Shown here one piece after another: positions 1 through 6,287 of a DNA stretch of 7,879 nt. Source of the DNA: an uncultured Collinsella sp. (GTDB lineage Bacteria; Actinomycetota; Coriobacteriia; Coriobacteriales; Coriobacteriaceae); assembly GCA_900552145.1 (NCBI GenBank), contig URYW01000082.1, forward strand, positions 1-7,879, in the 5' to 3' direction. The first letter of the stretch is position 1. The number at the start of each line of letters is the position of its first letter. The notes beneath the pieces are model-generated. The model had not been told where the DNA came from, did no database searches, and saw nothing but the letters and a program-made list of their open reading frames with translations. Made by a program: the position numbers and the translations under genes.

Positions 1-884
1 TCCACGTAGCGTGCCAGACGGGCCTTGTTCTTGGCCTGACGGGCCTTGGGCGAGCTGCGCACCCACTCGAGCTCGGCCTCCATGCGCTTGGCGAGCTTGG
101 CGTCGCGGTTGCCCTGCGCCTCGATACGCGCGGCCTTGGTCTCCAGATACGTGGAGTAGTTGCCCTTGTAGGGATAAAGGTGACCGCGGTCGACCTCGCA
201 GATCCACTCGGCAACGTTATCCAGGAAGTAGCGATCGTGCGTGACGGCAAGCACCGCGCCCTGGTAGTTGTGCAGGAAGTGCTCGAGCCACAGGATCGAC
301 TCGGCGTCCAGGTGGTTCGTGGGCTCGTCGAGCAGCCGCAGGTCGGGGGCCTCGAGCAGCAGCTTGCACAGAGCCACGCGGCGGCGCTCGCCGCCGGAAA
401 GCACGTTGACCGGCATGTCGGAATCGGGCAGCTGCAGGGCATCCATAGCCTGGCCGAGCTTGGAATCGATATCCCAGCCGTCGGCGGCGTCGATCTCGTC
501 CTGGAGCTTGCCCATCTCGGCCATGAGGGCGTCCATGTCGCAATCCGGGTCGCACATCTCCTCGCCGATCTTGTTGAAGCGATCGACCTTGGCGATCATA
601 TCGCCAAACGCCATGCGCACGTTCTCGATGACGGTCTTGTCGTCGTCGAGCGGCGGCTCCTGCTGCAGGATACCCACGGTGTAGCCGGGGGTAAGTCTGG
701 CATCGCCGTTGGAGACTTCCTCGATGCCGGCCATGATCTTGAGCAGGGTCGACTTGCCCATGCCGTTGGGACCCACGACGCCGATCTTGGCACCGGGGTA
801 GAAGCTCAGGGTCACATCGTCAAGGATCACCTTGTCGCCATGGGCCTTGCGAGCCTGATACATCTGGTAGATAAACTCCGCCAT
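1..884 (-). CDS. ettA: Energy-dependent translational throttle protein EttA, ABC-F ATPase (partial, C-terminal half outside window)
   Basis: EttA is a soluble ABC-F ATPase that binds the ribosomal E site and gates early elongation according to the ATP/ADP ratio. The window holds the first 294 residues of a protein that is usually about 555 long, so the second ATPase domain lies beyond the left edge. Visible in domain 1: Walker A GPNGMGKST (38-46), signature LSGGERRR (162-169), Walker B and D-loop LLDEPTNHLD (184-193) and the switch His in THDRYF (H216). An acidic helical insertion at about 95-140 matches the EttA arm. The stretch from about 240 onward (KGNYSTYLETK, then ELEWVR and a basic KARQAKNKARLARY) matches the linker that contacts P-site tRNA. 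The opening MAEFIYQMYQ is the usual EttA start, and an AGAAAGGA ribosome binding site lies upstream (about 12 nt, slightly long). Other ABC-F proteins are less likely because the arm and linker fit EttA closely. It is read in the same direction as sdpRI but is separated from it by a terminator. Confidence 0.95.
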   Translation of the reverse strand, partial: MAEFIYQMYQARKAHGDKVILDDVTLSFYPGAKIGVVGPNGMGKSTLLKIMAGIEEVSNGDARLTPGYTVGILQQEPPLDDDKTVIENVRMAFGDMIAKVDRFNKIGEEMCDPDCDMDALMAEMGKLQDEIDAADGWDIDSKLGQAMDALQLPDSDMPVNVLSGGERRRVALCKLLLEAPDLRLLDEPTNHLDAESILWLEHFLHNYQGAVLAVTHDRYFLDNVAEWICEVDRGHLYPYKGNYSTYLETKAARIEAQGNRDAKLAKRMEAELEWVRSSPKARQAKNKARLARYV

Positions 885-975
885 TTGCCTGTTTTATCCT
901 TTCTACCTGCTGTTTCCCTATTCTTGATTCGCTTTAGCAGAAATGAAATGAAGAAACCAGCTCTGAAACGTAACG

Positions 976-1002
976 AAAAGGGGCATGGTTGCCCATACCC
1001 CC
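976..1002 (-). terminator. Rho-independent terminator of the sdpR-sdpI operon
   Basis: On the minus strand a GGGG-T-ATGG arm pairs with CCAT-G-CCCC across a GCAA loop, giving eight pairs with one mismatch, and is followed at once by TTTT. It lies about 65 nt after the sdpI stop and about 90 nt before the ettA start, so it should end sdpRI transcription and insulate ettA. I saw no convincing promoter for ettA in the remaining 885-975 stretch. Confidence 0.7.
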
Positions 1003-1067
1003 TAATACTACCTGGGAAAAGTCCCCCGGAACATACTATGAACTGCGTACGCTAGTTTTCCGCAACC

Positions 1068-1772
1068 TTAACGAGCGGCTCGCTGCGATTTGCGCCACAA
1101 CAGATACGAGTAGACGTAGACGGCTCCAACCGAACCAAACGCCAGAACCGCAATCACCGCGGCGACGACTTCACTCGAAAGCACGCTGCCTGCCACGCCC
1201 ATCACAATCAGGCCAATACCCAGCACCATAAAGCAGGCGCCGCCAAAACGCTGCGTACGGCGCCAGTTCTCGGGATCGGCAAGCGCCCAAGGCGTCTTGA
1301 TACCGAGCGTATAGTTCTGCTTCACACGCGGCAAATAGTTGCATACGCCGATGAACAGCAAACCGACAACACCGGAAATCAGCACGTTAACCGAACCGAC
1401 CGCCGGCACCACGACCCAGACCGTAAGCTCTCCCAGCCAGCTTATGGCGCACATGAACAAGGTGAAGGCGATTACGAAGCCCTGGTAGAACTTGCCCAAG
1501 GTTCGATATGCCTCACCTTTGGGGTCGATGCGCGGCACCACGCAGAACATTGCGAGAAGCGCCAGAGGCAGCACGCCGAGCGCGGAGGCCATCCAGCTAG
1601 GACCCCAACCGTCGACGGCGCCGTTCGCGCCCCAGTGCGTGGGAAGCTGCGCAGGCAAGCTCGGCATCACCATGAGGTGCGCTACGTCATTGGAGACGCA
1701 CAGTGCGACCAGCTATATCCACACGCGCGACGATACCCCCGTGGGGTGAATGCCCTTGTTTTCGTTATTCAT
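1068..1772 (-). pseudogene. sdpI: SdpI-family immunity/signalling membrane protein, interrupted by an in-frame TAG at codon 20
   Basis: The family protects cells from the SDP toxin. In Bacillus subtilis SdpI also binds toxin and holds the repressor SdpR at the membrane. Read from the ATG at 1772 the frame is 234 codons and opens MNNENKGIHPTGVSSRVWI. Codon 20 is then TAG (minus-strand codon at 1715-1713), and the same frame runs on without shift to the TAA at 1068-1070. The remainder carries the DUF1648-type PTHWGANGAVDGWG segment (about 44-57) and the SdpI hallmark around NYLPRVKQNYTLGIKTPW and NWRRTQRFGG (about 145-178). Hydrophobic helices lie near 61-79, 95-113, 118-145, 179-198 and 202-226. 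The TAG falls in the first helix. The ATG at 1772 overlaps the sdpR stop by 8 nt, with GAAGG 8 nt upstream, as expected for coupled translation. The first later ATG is at 1673, without a visible ribosome binding site, and would lack helix 1. A recent nonsense mutation is most likely; a sequencing error or reinitiation remains possible. Confidence 0.8.
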
Positions 1773-2043
1773 CCTTATCACCTTCCGTGTTTGTAAAGCC
1801 CATAAACAAGCCAATCAAATCCTGCATGACGGTGGTATTTAAGCTGTAAACGATGTTTTGGCCATGGCGCTCGTCGGTCACCAACCCGGCGTTTTTGAGC
1901 GTCGCCAAGTGATGGCTCAGCGACGGCTTACTGATATCGAAATGCTCGGCAAGCTCCCCCGCCGTGCAATTGCCCTCGCGCAGCCGTTCCAAAATGCGCC
2001 GCCGCGTAGGATCGGCCAGCGCTTTAAAACCCTCTCCCGGCAT
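1765..2043 (-). CDS. sdpR: ArsR-family transcriptional repressor, SdpR-like
   Basis: A 92-residue winged helix-turn-helix protein, close to the roughly 90 residues of Bacillus SdpR. It shows the family opening FKALADPTRRRILERL (6-21), the helix-turn-helix with recognition segment FDISKPSLSHHLATLK (35-50) and the wing region VTDERHGQNIVYSLNTT (55-71), followed by a C-terminal dimerisation helix. The stretches ISKPSLSHHL and YSLNTTV are especially SdpR-like. I see none of the cysteine-rich metal-sensing sites of arsenic or zinc ArsR proteins, which fits a repressor controlled by its membrane partner. The start at 2043 is chosen because GAGGAGGT sits 3-4 nt upstream. A longer frame from a GTG at 2079 would begin inside the predicted -10 box. 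The next gene in the operon is the SdpI-type membrane protein, with overlapping ends. If SdpI is inactive, nothing in this locus would relieve SdpR repression. Confidence 0.9.
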   Translation of the reverse strand: MPGEGFKALADPTRRRILERLREGNCTAGELAEHFDISKPSLSHHLATLKNAGLVTDERHGQNIVYSLNTTVMQDLIGLFMGFTNTEGDKDE

Positions 2044-2077
2044 AGGACCTCCTCTCAGTATTTCGCTCGACGCGCAC

Positions 2078-2106
2078 ACTATGCTCGATATTTAGATGTT
2101 TGTCTA
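2078..2106 (-). promoter_or_regulatory. Predicted promoter of the sdpR-sdpI operon
   Basis: On the minus strand, TAGACA (2106-2101, five of six to TTGACA) and CATAGT (2083-2078, four of six to TATAAT) are 17 nt apart. The -10 box lies about 35 nt before the chosen sdpR ATG. This is prediction from sequence only, strengthened by the inverted repeat placed between and over the two boxes. Confidence 0.5.
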
Positions 2107-2115
2107 ACTATCTAA
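2092..2115. promoter_or_regulatory. Probable SdpR operator (inverted repeat TTAGA-N6-TCTAA plus a further TCTAA)
   Basis: TTAGA at 2092-2096 and TCTAA at 2103-2107 form a perfect 5-bp inverted repeat with a 6-bp gap, a typical spacing for a dimeric ArsR-family repressor. A second TCTAA half-site follows at 2111-2115, and TTAGAT/ATCTAA also pair across 12 bp. The repeat covers the predicted -35 box and spacer of the sdpR promoter, where a bound dimer would block RNA polymerase. That SdpR is the binder is inference from position and family behaviour. Confidence 0.55.
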
Positions 2116-2172
2116 TCGCAATGCCTCAAACCACATCAAACCAAACGCCATCGCAACCTGTGGGCGATTACC

Positions 2173-2178
2173 TATAAT
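2173..2178 (+). promoter_or_regulatory. Predicted -10 box for tcdA
   Basis: A perfect TATAAT sits 44 nt before the tcdA ATG. No good -35 box is found 16-18 nt upstream, and there is no TG extension, so only the -10 element is called. It is divergent from the sdpR promoter and about 60 bp away from the operator, so repression of sdpR need not affect tcdA. Confidence 0.5.
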
Positions 2179-2211
2179 GGCGATAGCTAAAACACGATTC
2201 GCTTCCCCATC

Positions 2212-2216
2212 GGAGG
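2212..2216 (+). promoter_or_regulatory. Ribosome binding site that fixes the tcdA start
   Basis: GGAGG is followed by six bases and then ATG at 2223. An in-frame ATG at 2217 directly abuts the GGAGG and cannot be served by it, so the start two codons later is preferred. Confidence 0.8.
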
Positions 2217-2222
2217 ATGTCT

Positions 2223-3017
2223 ATGACCGAAACCGCTACCGCTCTCGTCGAGACACGCGACACCAAGCTCGAAATCATCATGGGCCGCGAGGCACTCGAT
2301 AAGCTCGCCGGTGCCACGGTGCTGGTGCTCGGCTGCGGAGGTGTGGGCTCCAATTGCTGCGAGGCACTCGCCCGCGGCGGCATCGGTCATTTCGTCATTC
2401 TGGACAAGGACATCATCGCGCCCAGCAATATCAATCGCCAGGCCATCGCCTTTCACAGCACCGTCGGTAAGCGCAAGGTGGACGTGATGGAAGCCATGAT
2501 TCGCGATATCAATCCCGCCGCCACCGTTATCAAGCGCACCGAATACCTGTTGAGCGACAACATCGACGAGTTCTTTGCGAGCGTTTTTGAGCAGACGGGC
2601 GGCAAGCTCGACTACGTCGTCGACGCCATCGACACCATCTCGGCCAAGCTCACCATTGCCAAATATGCCCAGGACCACGGCATTCGTTTGGTTAGCTCCA
2701 TGGGCGGGGCCAACAAGCTCCATCCCGAGTGCCTCCGCTTTGCCGACATTTTCGATACGGTACGTGACCCCATGAGCCGCATCATGCGCAAAGAATGCAA
2801 GAAGCGCGGAATCAAGAGCCTGCATGTACTGTTTAGCTGCGAGGAATCGGTTAAGACACAGCCCCGCGACCCTTCCAACATCCACGAGCGCACCGAGCTG
2901 GGAACCGCCAGCTTTATGCCGCCCATCATGGGTCAGATGATTGCCGGCGAGGTTATCCGCCAGATCAGCGGGCGCGGCACCGAACGTGTACGCTCCGATG
3001 GCCAGCGCCTGGACTAG
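2223..3017 (+). CDS. tcdA: tRNA threonylcarbamoyladenosine dehydratase TcdA (ThiF/MoeB/E1-like)
   Basis: TcdA uses ATP to dehydrate N6-threonylcarbamoyladenosine at tRNA position 37 into its cyclic form, which tunes decoding of ANN codons. The 264-residue product is of normal length. It has the adenylate-binding loop VLGCGGVGSNC (35-45), the following acidic strand end VILDKD (58-63), the NINRQ motif (69-73) that contacts ATP phosphates, and VVDAIDT (132-138). SMGGANKLHP (159-168) and the terminal GTASFMPPIMGQMIAGEVI stretch (227-245) are typical of the TcdA/YgdL branch. The paired CxxC zinc motifs of MoeB and ThiF are absent, which supports TcdA over a sulfur-carrier activating enzyme. The CsdA/CsdE-type partner genes are not in the window. 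The TatD-family gene follows after 14 nt on the same strand and is probably co-transcribed. Confidence 0.9.
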   Translation: MTETATALVETRDTKLEIIMGREALDKLAGATVLVLGCGGVGSNCCEALARGGIGHFVILDKDIIAPSNINRQAIAFHSTVGKRKVDVMEAMIRDINPAATVIKRTEYLLSDNIDEFFASVFEQTGGKLDYVVDAIDTISAKLTIAKYAQDHGIRLVSSMGGANKLHPECLRFADIFDTVRDPMSRIMRKECKKRGIKSLHVLFSCEESVKTQPRDPSNIHERTELGTASFMPPIMGQMIAGEVIRQISGRGTERVRSDGQRLD

Positions 3018-3031
3018 CGGAACGCGCCGAG

Positions 3032-3814
3032 ATGGAGCCCCGGTTATTTGATGCACACTGCCATCTTGATTTGATGGCATACCCGAATGCTGTTGCCGAC
3101 GAAACTGCGGCTATAGGACTGGGGGTCTTTGATTGCGGGGTCGACCCACGCGACTTCGCGGCAGCAAAAAAGCGTGCCAGCCGCTACCCAAACATTATCG
3201 CGGGCGTCGGCCTCCATCCCTGGTGGCTCGCCGACGGCCGCTGCGGTCCTGCCGAAGTCAATCTGCTTTGCGAAGTTGCCGCCCAAGAGCACTACATCGG
3301 CGAAGTCGGACTCGACTTTTCCGCGCGCTTTGCTGGAAGTGAGCCGCTACAAATACAGGCACTTAACCGGCTCTGCGATGCGCTCGTGCAGCATCCTCTT
3401 ACCGGGCGCGTGATATCAATTCACGCCGTTCGTTCGGCAGGAGCCGTACTGGACGTCCTCGAATCGCATGGACTACTCATCCCAAACCCCGACTCCCCCG
3501 TTATCATCTTCCACTGGTTTAGCGGTACTTCGGACGAACTCGTCCGCGCGCGTAATGCGGGCTGTTATTTTTCCGTCAACGAACGCATGCTCGCGACCAA
3601 GCGCGGTCGCGAATACGCACGACAGATTCCACTCGATCGTTTACTGCTCGAAACCGATGCGCCGGCGGAGGCAAACACAGAAACAAGCGCGCAGTCGCTC
3701 ATCAGATCGCTCGCAAGGACCTCGATGCGCATTGCCTCACTCAAAAACTGTGACGCAAAGCGCATCGAGTCGGTAGTTTTAGCAAATGCGCACGCTGTTT
3801 TTGACCTTCGCTAA
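3032..3814 (+). CDS. TatD-family metal-dependent hydrolase (deoxyribonuclease-like)
   Basis: TatD proteins are TIM-barrel hydrolases with two metal ions. Characterised members act as 3'-5' exonucleases on DNA or RNA or as D-tyrosyl-type deacylases; the substrate of this copy is unknown. The 260-residue protein keeps the ligand set: FDAHCHLD (H9, H11), GEVGLDF (E91), SIHAVRSAG (H131), IFHWFSGT (H161) and LLETDAP (D209). The GLHPWW motif (60-65) is also typical. Length matches the family. The start follows the tcdA stop by 14 nt, with only a weak GCGGA upstream, so translation may depend on coupling to tcdA. The C-terminal third (about 213-245) is less conserved than the core; it lacks the Arg-Gly-rich loop often found after the DAP motif in the housekeeping paralog. 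This may therefore be a second, divergent TatD rather than the main one, an inference I cannot test here. Confidence 0.88.
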   Translation: MEPRLFDAHCHLDLMAYPNAVADETAAIGLGVFDCGVDPRDFAAAKKRASRYPNIIAGVGLHPWWLADGRCGPAEVNLLCEVAAQEHYIGEVGLDFSARFAGSEPLQIQALNRLCDALVQHPLTGRVISIHAVRSAGAVLDVLESHGLLIPNPDSPVIIFHWFSGTSDELVRARNAGCYFSVNERMLATKRGREYARQIPLDRLLLETDAPAEANTETSAQSLIRSLARTSMRIASLKNCDAKRIESVVLANAHAVFDLR

Positions 3815-3825
3815 CCCCTGTGGGC

Positions 3826-3871
3826 AAAAATGCCAAGGGACATGCGAATCGCACAACGCAGTCCCTATTGG
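3826..3871. terminator. Hairpin between convergent transcription units, best as a minus-strand terminator
   Basis: CCA-AGGGAC-A-TGCG (3833-3846) pairs with CGCA-GTCCCT-AT-TGG (3857-3871) around a 10-nt loop, giving 13 pairs with two bulges. Read on the minus strand it is followed by GCATTTTTGCC, which supplies a T5 run and a small second hairpin, so it should end the sugar-kinase operon. On the plus strand there is no T-run after the stem, so its use by the tcdA-tatD unit is doubtful. The whole 79-nt gap between the two stops holds nothing else I can recognise. Confidence 0.55.
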
Positions 3872-3893
3872 TAGGCAGTACAGTTCGGCAGCA

Positions 3894-5411
3894 TTACACC
3901 AATTCGTGCATGAGATCACGGTTGCGTGCATACAATTCGTCAAAGATATGACGACGCGACGCATATAACTCGTGGGCAGCCATATCGGGCTCGATTGTTT
4001 GCGCAACGCCAAGGACTCGGGCGAGTTCATCCCATGATGCATAAGCGCCACCTGCGAGAGCTGCCATGATGGCATCACCGAAGCATGCGCCCACCGTAAC
4101 CTTGGCAACCGAGACCTCGCGCCCGCATACGTCGGCGATAGCCTGCATCCAAACTGGATTCTTGGTTCCACCTCCGACAAGCATAATGCGCCCAATTGGC
4201 AGTCCATGCTCTCGCTCGATAATGTCGACATGGGATGCAACGGTATACGCGACGCCTTCCAAGGCGGCGCGAACCATATGGGCTCGCGTATGCCTTCCGG
4301 TCAGGCCAAAGAAGACGCCACGCGCCTCGGGATCGTTGAGCGGAGTACGCTCCCCCGCAAAGTACGGCAGACACAGGAGCCCATCGGCACCCGGCGCCAC
4401 GTCGGCGGCATCATTCGCCATAACCGAATATGCATCGGGGCCACCGTGGCCCTCGGCCTCTACGGCGTCGCGATACAGCTCTTGGCGCAGCCACGATGTG
4501 AGTGCACCCGCCGTATTGGTCCCCGCGCAGATTCCGTAAGTTCCGGGAATGATAAACGTCCCCGGCCACAGGCGGGCATCATCGCCGATATGATCAGCTA
4601 GGTAGATGAAGTACGCCGTGCTCCCCAACTGCACCATCATATCGCCGTGACGGAATACACCCGTCGAAATGGCCTCGGCACCAGAGTCGCCCGTTCCCAC
4701 TAAGACAGGTGTCCCTGCCGCGAGCCCCGTCGCCTCAGCCGCACGCTGCGTAATCACCCCGGCAATATCGGTAGCCGACATCACCTCCGCCATCTGGTCA
4801 GGCCGGCAGAAACGAGCACATTCCCGAGCATCAACCTTCCAGGTGTAGCGGTCGTATAGGGGAAGAAAATCCTCCGCTAAATAACGGTCCACCGTAAAAC
4901 GCCCCGTCAACTTTGCGCACAGAAACGATGACGCCGTCAGGAACTTCGCGGCACGTTCGTGCACCTCGGGCATATTCTCCTTAAACCACAAGATCTTGGG
5001 AGCAATATCTGACGAACAGGGATCATGCCCGAAAAGCTCGCGTGCGCGATCTGACCCATATTCGGAAAGGAGCTCGTCAATCTGCGGCTTCGAACGTGCA
5101 GCGACTCCATACAAAATCGCGGGCGCCAGCGCGTTGCACTCGGTATCGACCGGCACACAGTCGCAACCCAATGCGGAAAGGCCCACGCATCCGATCTGTG
5201 CCGCGTTAACCCCCGATCGCGCCACCAGCTCGCGCGACAAGCGGCAAAAATCGCCCCACCAACCTGCCTCCGCATCATGCTGGTACCATCCATCACACGG
5301 GTTGTCCGTCTCGTGTCCACAAGAAGCTTGGCAAACGATGTTGCATCGATCATCGATTAAAACGCCTTTAGAGGCGCTTGTCCCAATATCAATACCCAGA
5401 TAGAGCGCCAT
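3894..5411 (-). CDS. FGGY-family carbohydrate kinase (xylulokinase-like)
   Basis: FGGY kinases phosphorylate sugars and polyols such as xylulose, ribulose, fuculose, glycerol or erythritol with ATP. The 505-residue protein is of normal length and has two actin-like domains. The first phosphate-loop is DIGTSASKG (8-16). The first FGGY signature falls at IAPKILWFKEN (136-146). The catalytic base Asp is D242 in VGTGDSGAEA, and the second nucleotide-binding stretch is LVGGGTKNPVWMQAIADV (411-428). The protein resembles the xylulokinase branch most, but substrate cannot be read from sequence in this family. It is the last gene of the operon: its ATG lies 6 nt after the BtpA-type gene stop, and its ribosome binding site (GAGGGGAG) is embedded in that gene's last codons, so translation is probably coupled. 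It presumably phosphorylates a sugar or polyol released by the upstream enzymes. Confidence 0.92.
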   Translation of the reverse strand: MALYLGIDIGTSASKGVLIDDRCNIVCQASCGHETDNPCDGWYQHDAEAGWWGDFCRLSRELVARSGVNAAQIGCVGLSALGCDCVPVDTECNALAPAILYGVAARSKPQIDELLSEYGSDRARELFGHDPCSSDIAPKILWFKENMPEVHERAAKFLTASSFLCAKLTGRFTVDRYLAEDFLPLYDRYTWKVDARECARFCRPDQMAEVMSATDIAGVITQRAAEATGLAAGTPVLVGTGDSGAEAISTGVFRHGDMMVQLGSTAYFIYLADHIGDDARLWPGTFIIPGTYGICAGTNTAGALTSWLRQELYRDAVEAEGHGGPDAYSVMANDAADVAPGADGLLCLPYFAGERTPLNDPEARGVFFGLTGRHTRAHMVRAALEGVAYTVASHVDIIEREHGLPIGRIMLVGGGTKNPVWMQAIADVCGREVSVAKVTVGACFGDAIMAALAGGAYASWDELARVLGVAQTIEPDMAAHELYASRRHIFDELYARNRDLMHELV

Positions 5412-5417
5412 AGGTGC

Positions 5418-6227
5418 CTACTCCCCTCGCGCCGTACGAGCGGCAGCCATAAAACGAGCTACCCGCTCAACATCGACCGGGGCATCCAGCTTTCCGTCGC
5501 ACTTTAAGCACGTGCCGACAAACGCACCATCGTAGTGAGCGAATACGTCAGCCACGGTATTTTCGCGACAACCGGTGCCACATACCACAGGTACTTCGCC
5601 AACACGCTCGCGGACTTCATCGGCAAGCTCGCCCGAAGCGCCACGACCGGCAGCCGAACCGCCGATGACCATTGCATCCGGAAGGCAATTAAAGAGAAGT
5701 GAATCGGCAATGTCCGCAGTCGTGCGGTCGTTGAGATAAACCTCCCCCTCGCTCGTGATGAAGTGAAAAAGCTTGAGGTCATCCAGGCGCAGCGCCGCCT
5801 TGCGACGCATGGTGTGCGCGAAATCTCGATTAATCAGCCCGAGATCACCGGCCCAGGCACCGCAAAAATTGCAGCGCGTGAACTGCGCATCGACAGCAGC
5901 GCACAGCTCGATTGTGGCATCACCGTCGTAAATAGCCTCGGCTCCCCAAGGGGTCGACAGATCATGGGACAGAGCTCCGATTACATAGCCCATCGATGCA
6001 AGGGTTGAGGGAGAAACGTGCTGCTCATAGGGCATCGAGAGTTCATTGGTAATCAAAATGCCATCGACACCGCCCTGTTGCAACGCCTCGAGATCGCGCT
6101 TGGCGGCTTCCACGACCTGCGACACGCTTCCACCCGGGTAATACAGTGGGTCGCCCGGCAGAGGACGCAGGTGCAGCATTCCGATAACCGGCTTTTCGAT
6201 CTTGAACATCGAAGTTAGAAACGACAT
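5418..6227 (-). CDS. BtpA/SgcQ-family TIM-barrel protein
   Basis: The family includes cyanobacterial BtpA, named for a photosystem I accumulation effect, and E. coli SgcQ from a cryptic sugar operon. No member has a firmly established reaction that I know of, and a phosphosugar or nucleoside-related barrel enzyme is plausible. The 269-residue product matches the usual length. It opens with the family-typical KPVIGMLHLRPLPGDP (12-27), then GVDGILITNE (53-62), FCGAWAGDLGLINRDFA (121-137), AMVIGGSAAG (185-194) and a phosphate-binding-like end FVGTCLKCDGKLDAPVD (236-252). Two CxxC pairs (C119/C122 and C240/C243) are present. The start at 6227 is chosen because AAGGAG lies 6 nt upstream; an in-frame ATG at 6242 would overlap that ribosome binding site. 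The gap to the YjbQ gene upstream is 60 nt, the longest in this operon, and holds no clear hairpin or promoter. Confidence 0.85.
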   Translation of the reverse strand: MSFLTSMFKIEKPVIGMLHLRPLPGDPLYYPGGSVSQVVEAAKRDLEALQQGGVDGILITNELSMPYEQHVSPSTLASMGYVIGALSHDLSTPWGAEAIYDGDATIELCAAVDAQFTRCNFCGAWAGDLGLINRDFAHTMRRKAALRLDDLKLFHFITSEGEVYLNDRTTADIADSLLFNCLPDAMVIGGSAAGRGASGELADEVRERVGEVPVVCGTGCRENTVADVFAHYDGAFVGTCLKCDGKLDAPVDVERVARFMAAARTARGE

Positions 6228-6233
6228 AGTGTG

Positions 6234-6239
6234 CTCCTT
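6234..6239 (-). promoter_or_regulatory. Ribosome binding site that fixes the BtpA-family start
   Basis: AAGGAG on the minus strand is followed by six bases and the ATG at 6227. The in-frame ATG at 6242 is immediately upstream of and contiguous with this site, so it is not the start. Confidence 0.8.
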
Positions 6240-6287
6240 CATAGGGTTATTGCAGGGACGTTACTCCCCCAGCACCTCGACGTACAC

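Noticed and set aside
1012..1038. Possible second hairpin GGGA-AAAG-TCCC downstream of sdpI
   Set aside because: Only four pairs with a four-base loop and no T-run on either strand; the hairpin at 976-1002 is a much better terminator.
1046..1053. Palindrome GCGTACGC in the gap downstream of sdpI
   Set aside because: Short, self-complementary without a loop, and of a size expected by chance in GC-rich DNA.
180..1055. Long plus-strand open frame (291 codons) antisense to ettA
   Set aside because: It mirrors the high-GC codon pattern of ettA, has no recognisable domain, and the minus strand there encodes an unmistakable ABC-F ATPase. It is a shadow frame.
1068..1673. Treating the SdpI protein as an intact 201-residue gene starting at 1673
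   Set aside because: That start lacks a ribosome binding site and the first membrane helix. The coding signal continues upstream in the same frame to an ATG overlapping the sdpR stop, broken only by the TAG.
1765..2079. Longer ArsR frame beginning at a GTG at 2079
   Set aside because: The extra 12 residues include the ribosome binding site of the ATG at 2043 and would start within the predicted -10 box.
2187..3080. Minus-strand open frame (297 codons) opposite tcdA
   Set aside because: The product has no recognisable motif, while the plus strand encodes a full TcdA with a good ribosome binding site.
6228..6287. Possible internal promoter, attenuator or small gene in the 60-nt gap between yjbQ and the BtpA gene
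   Set aside because: I find only the ribosome binding site of the BtpA gene; no paired -35/-10 boxes, stable stem or coding frame.
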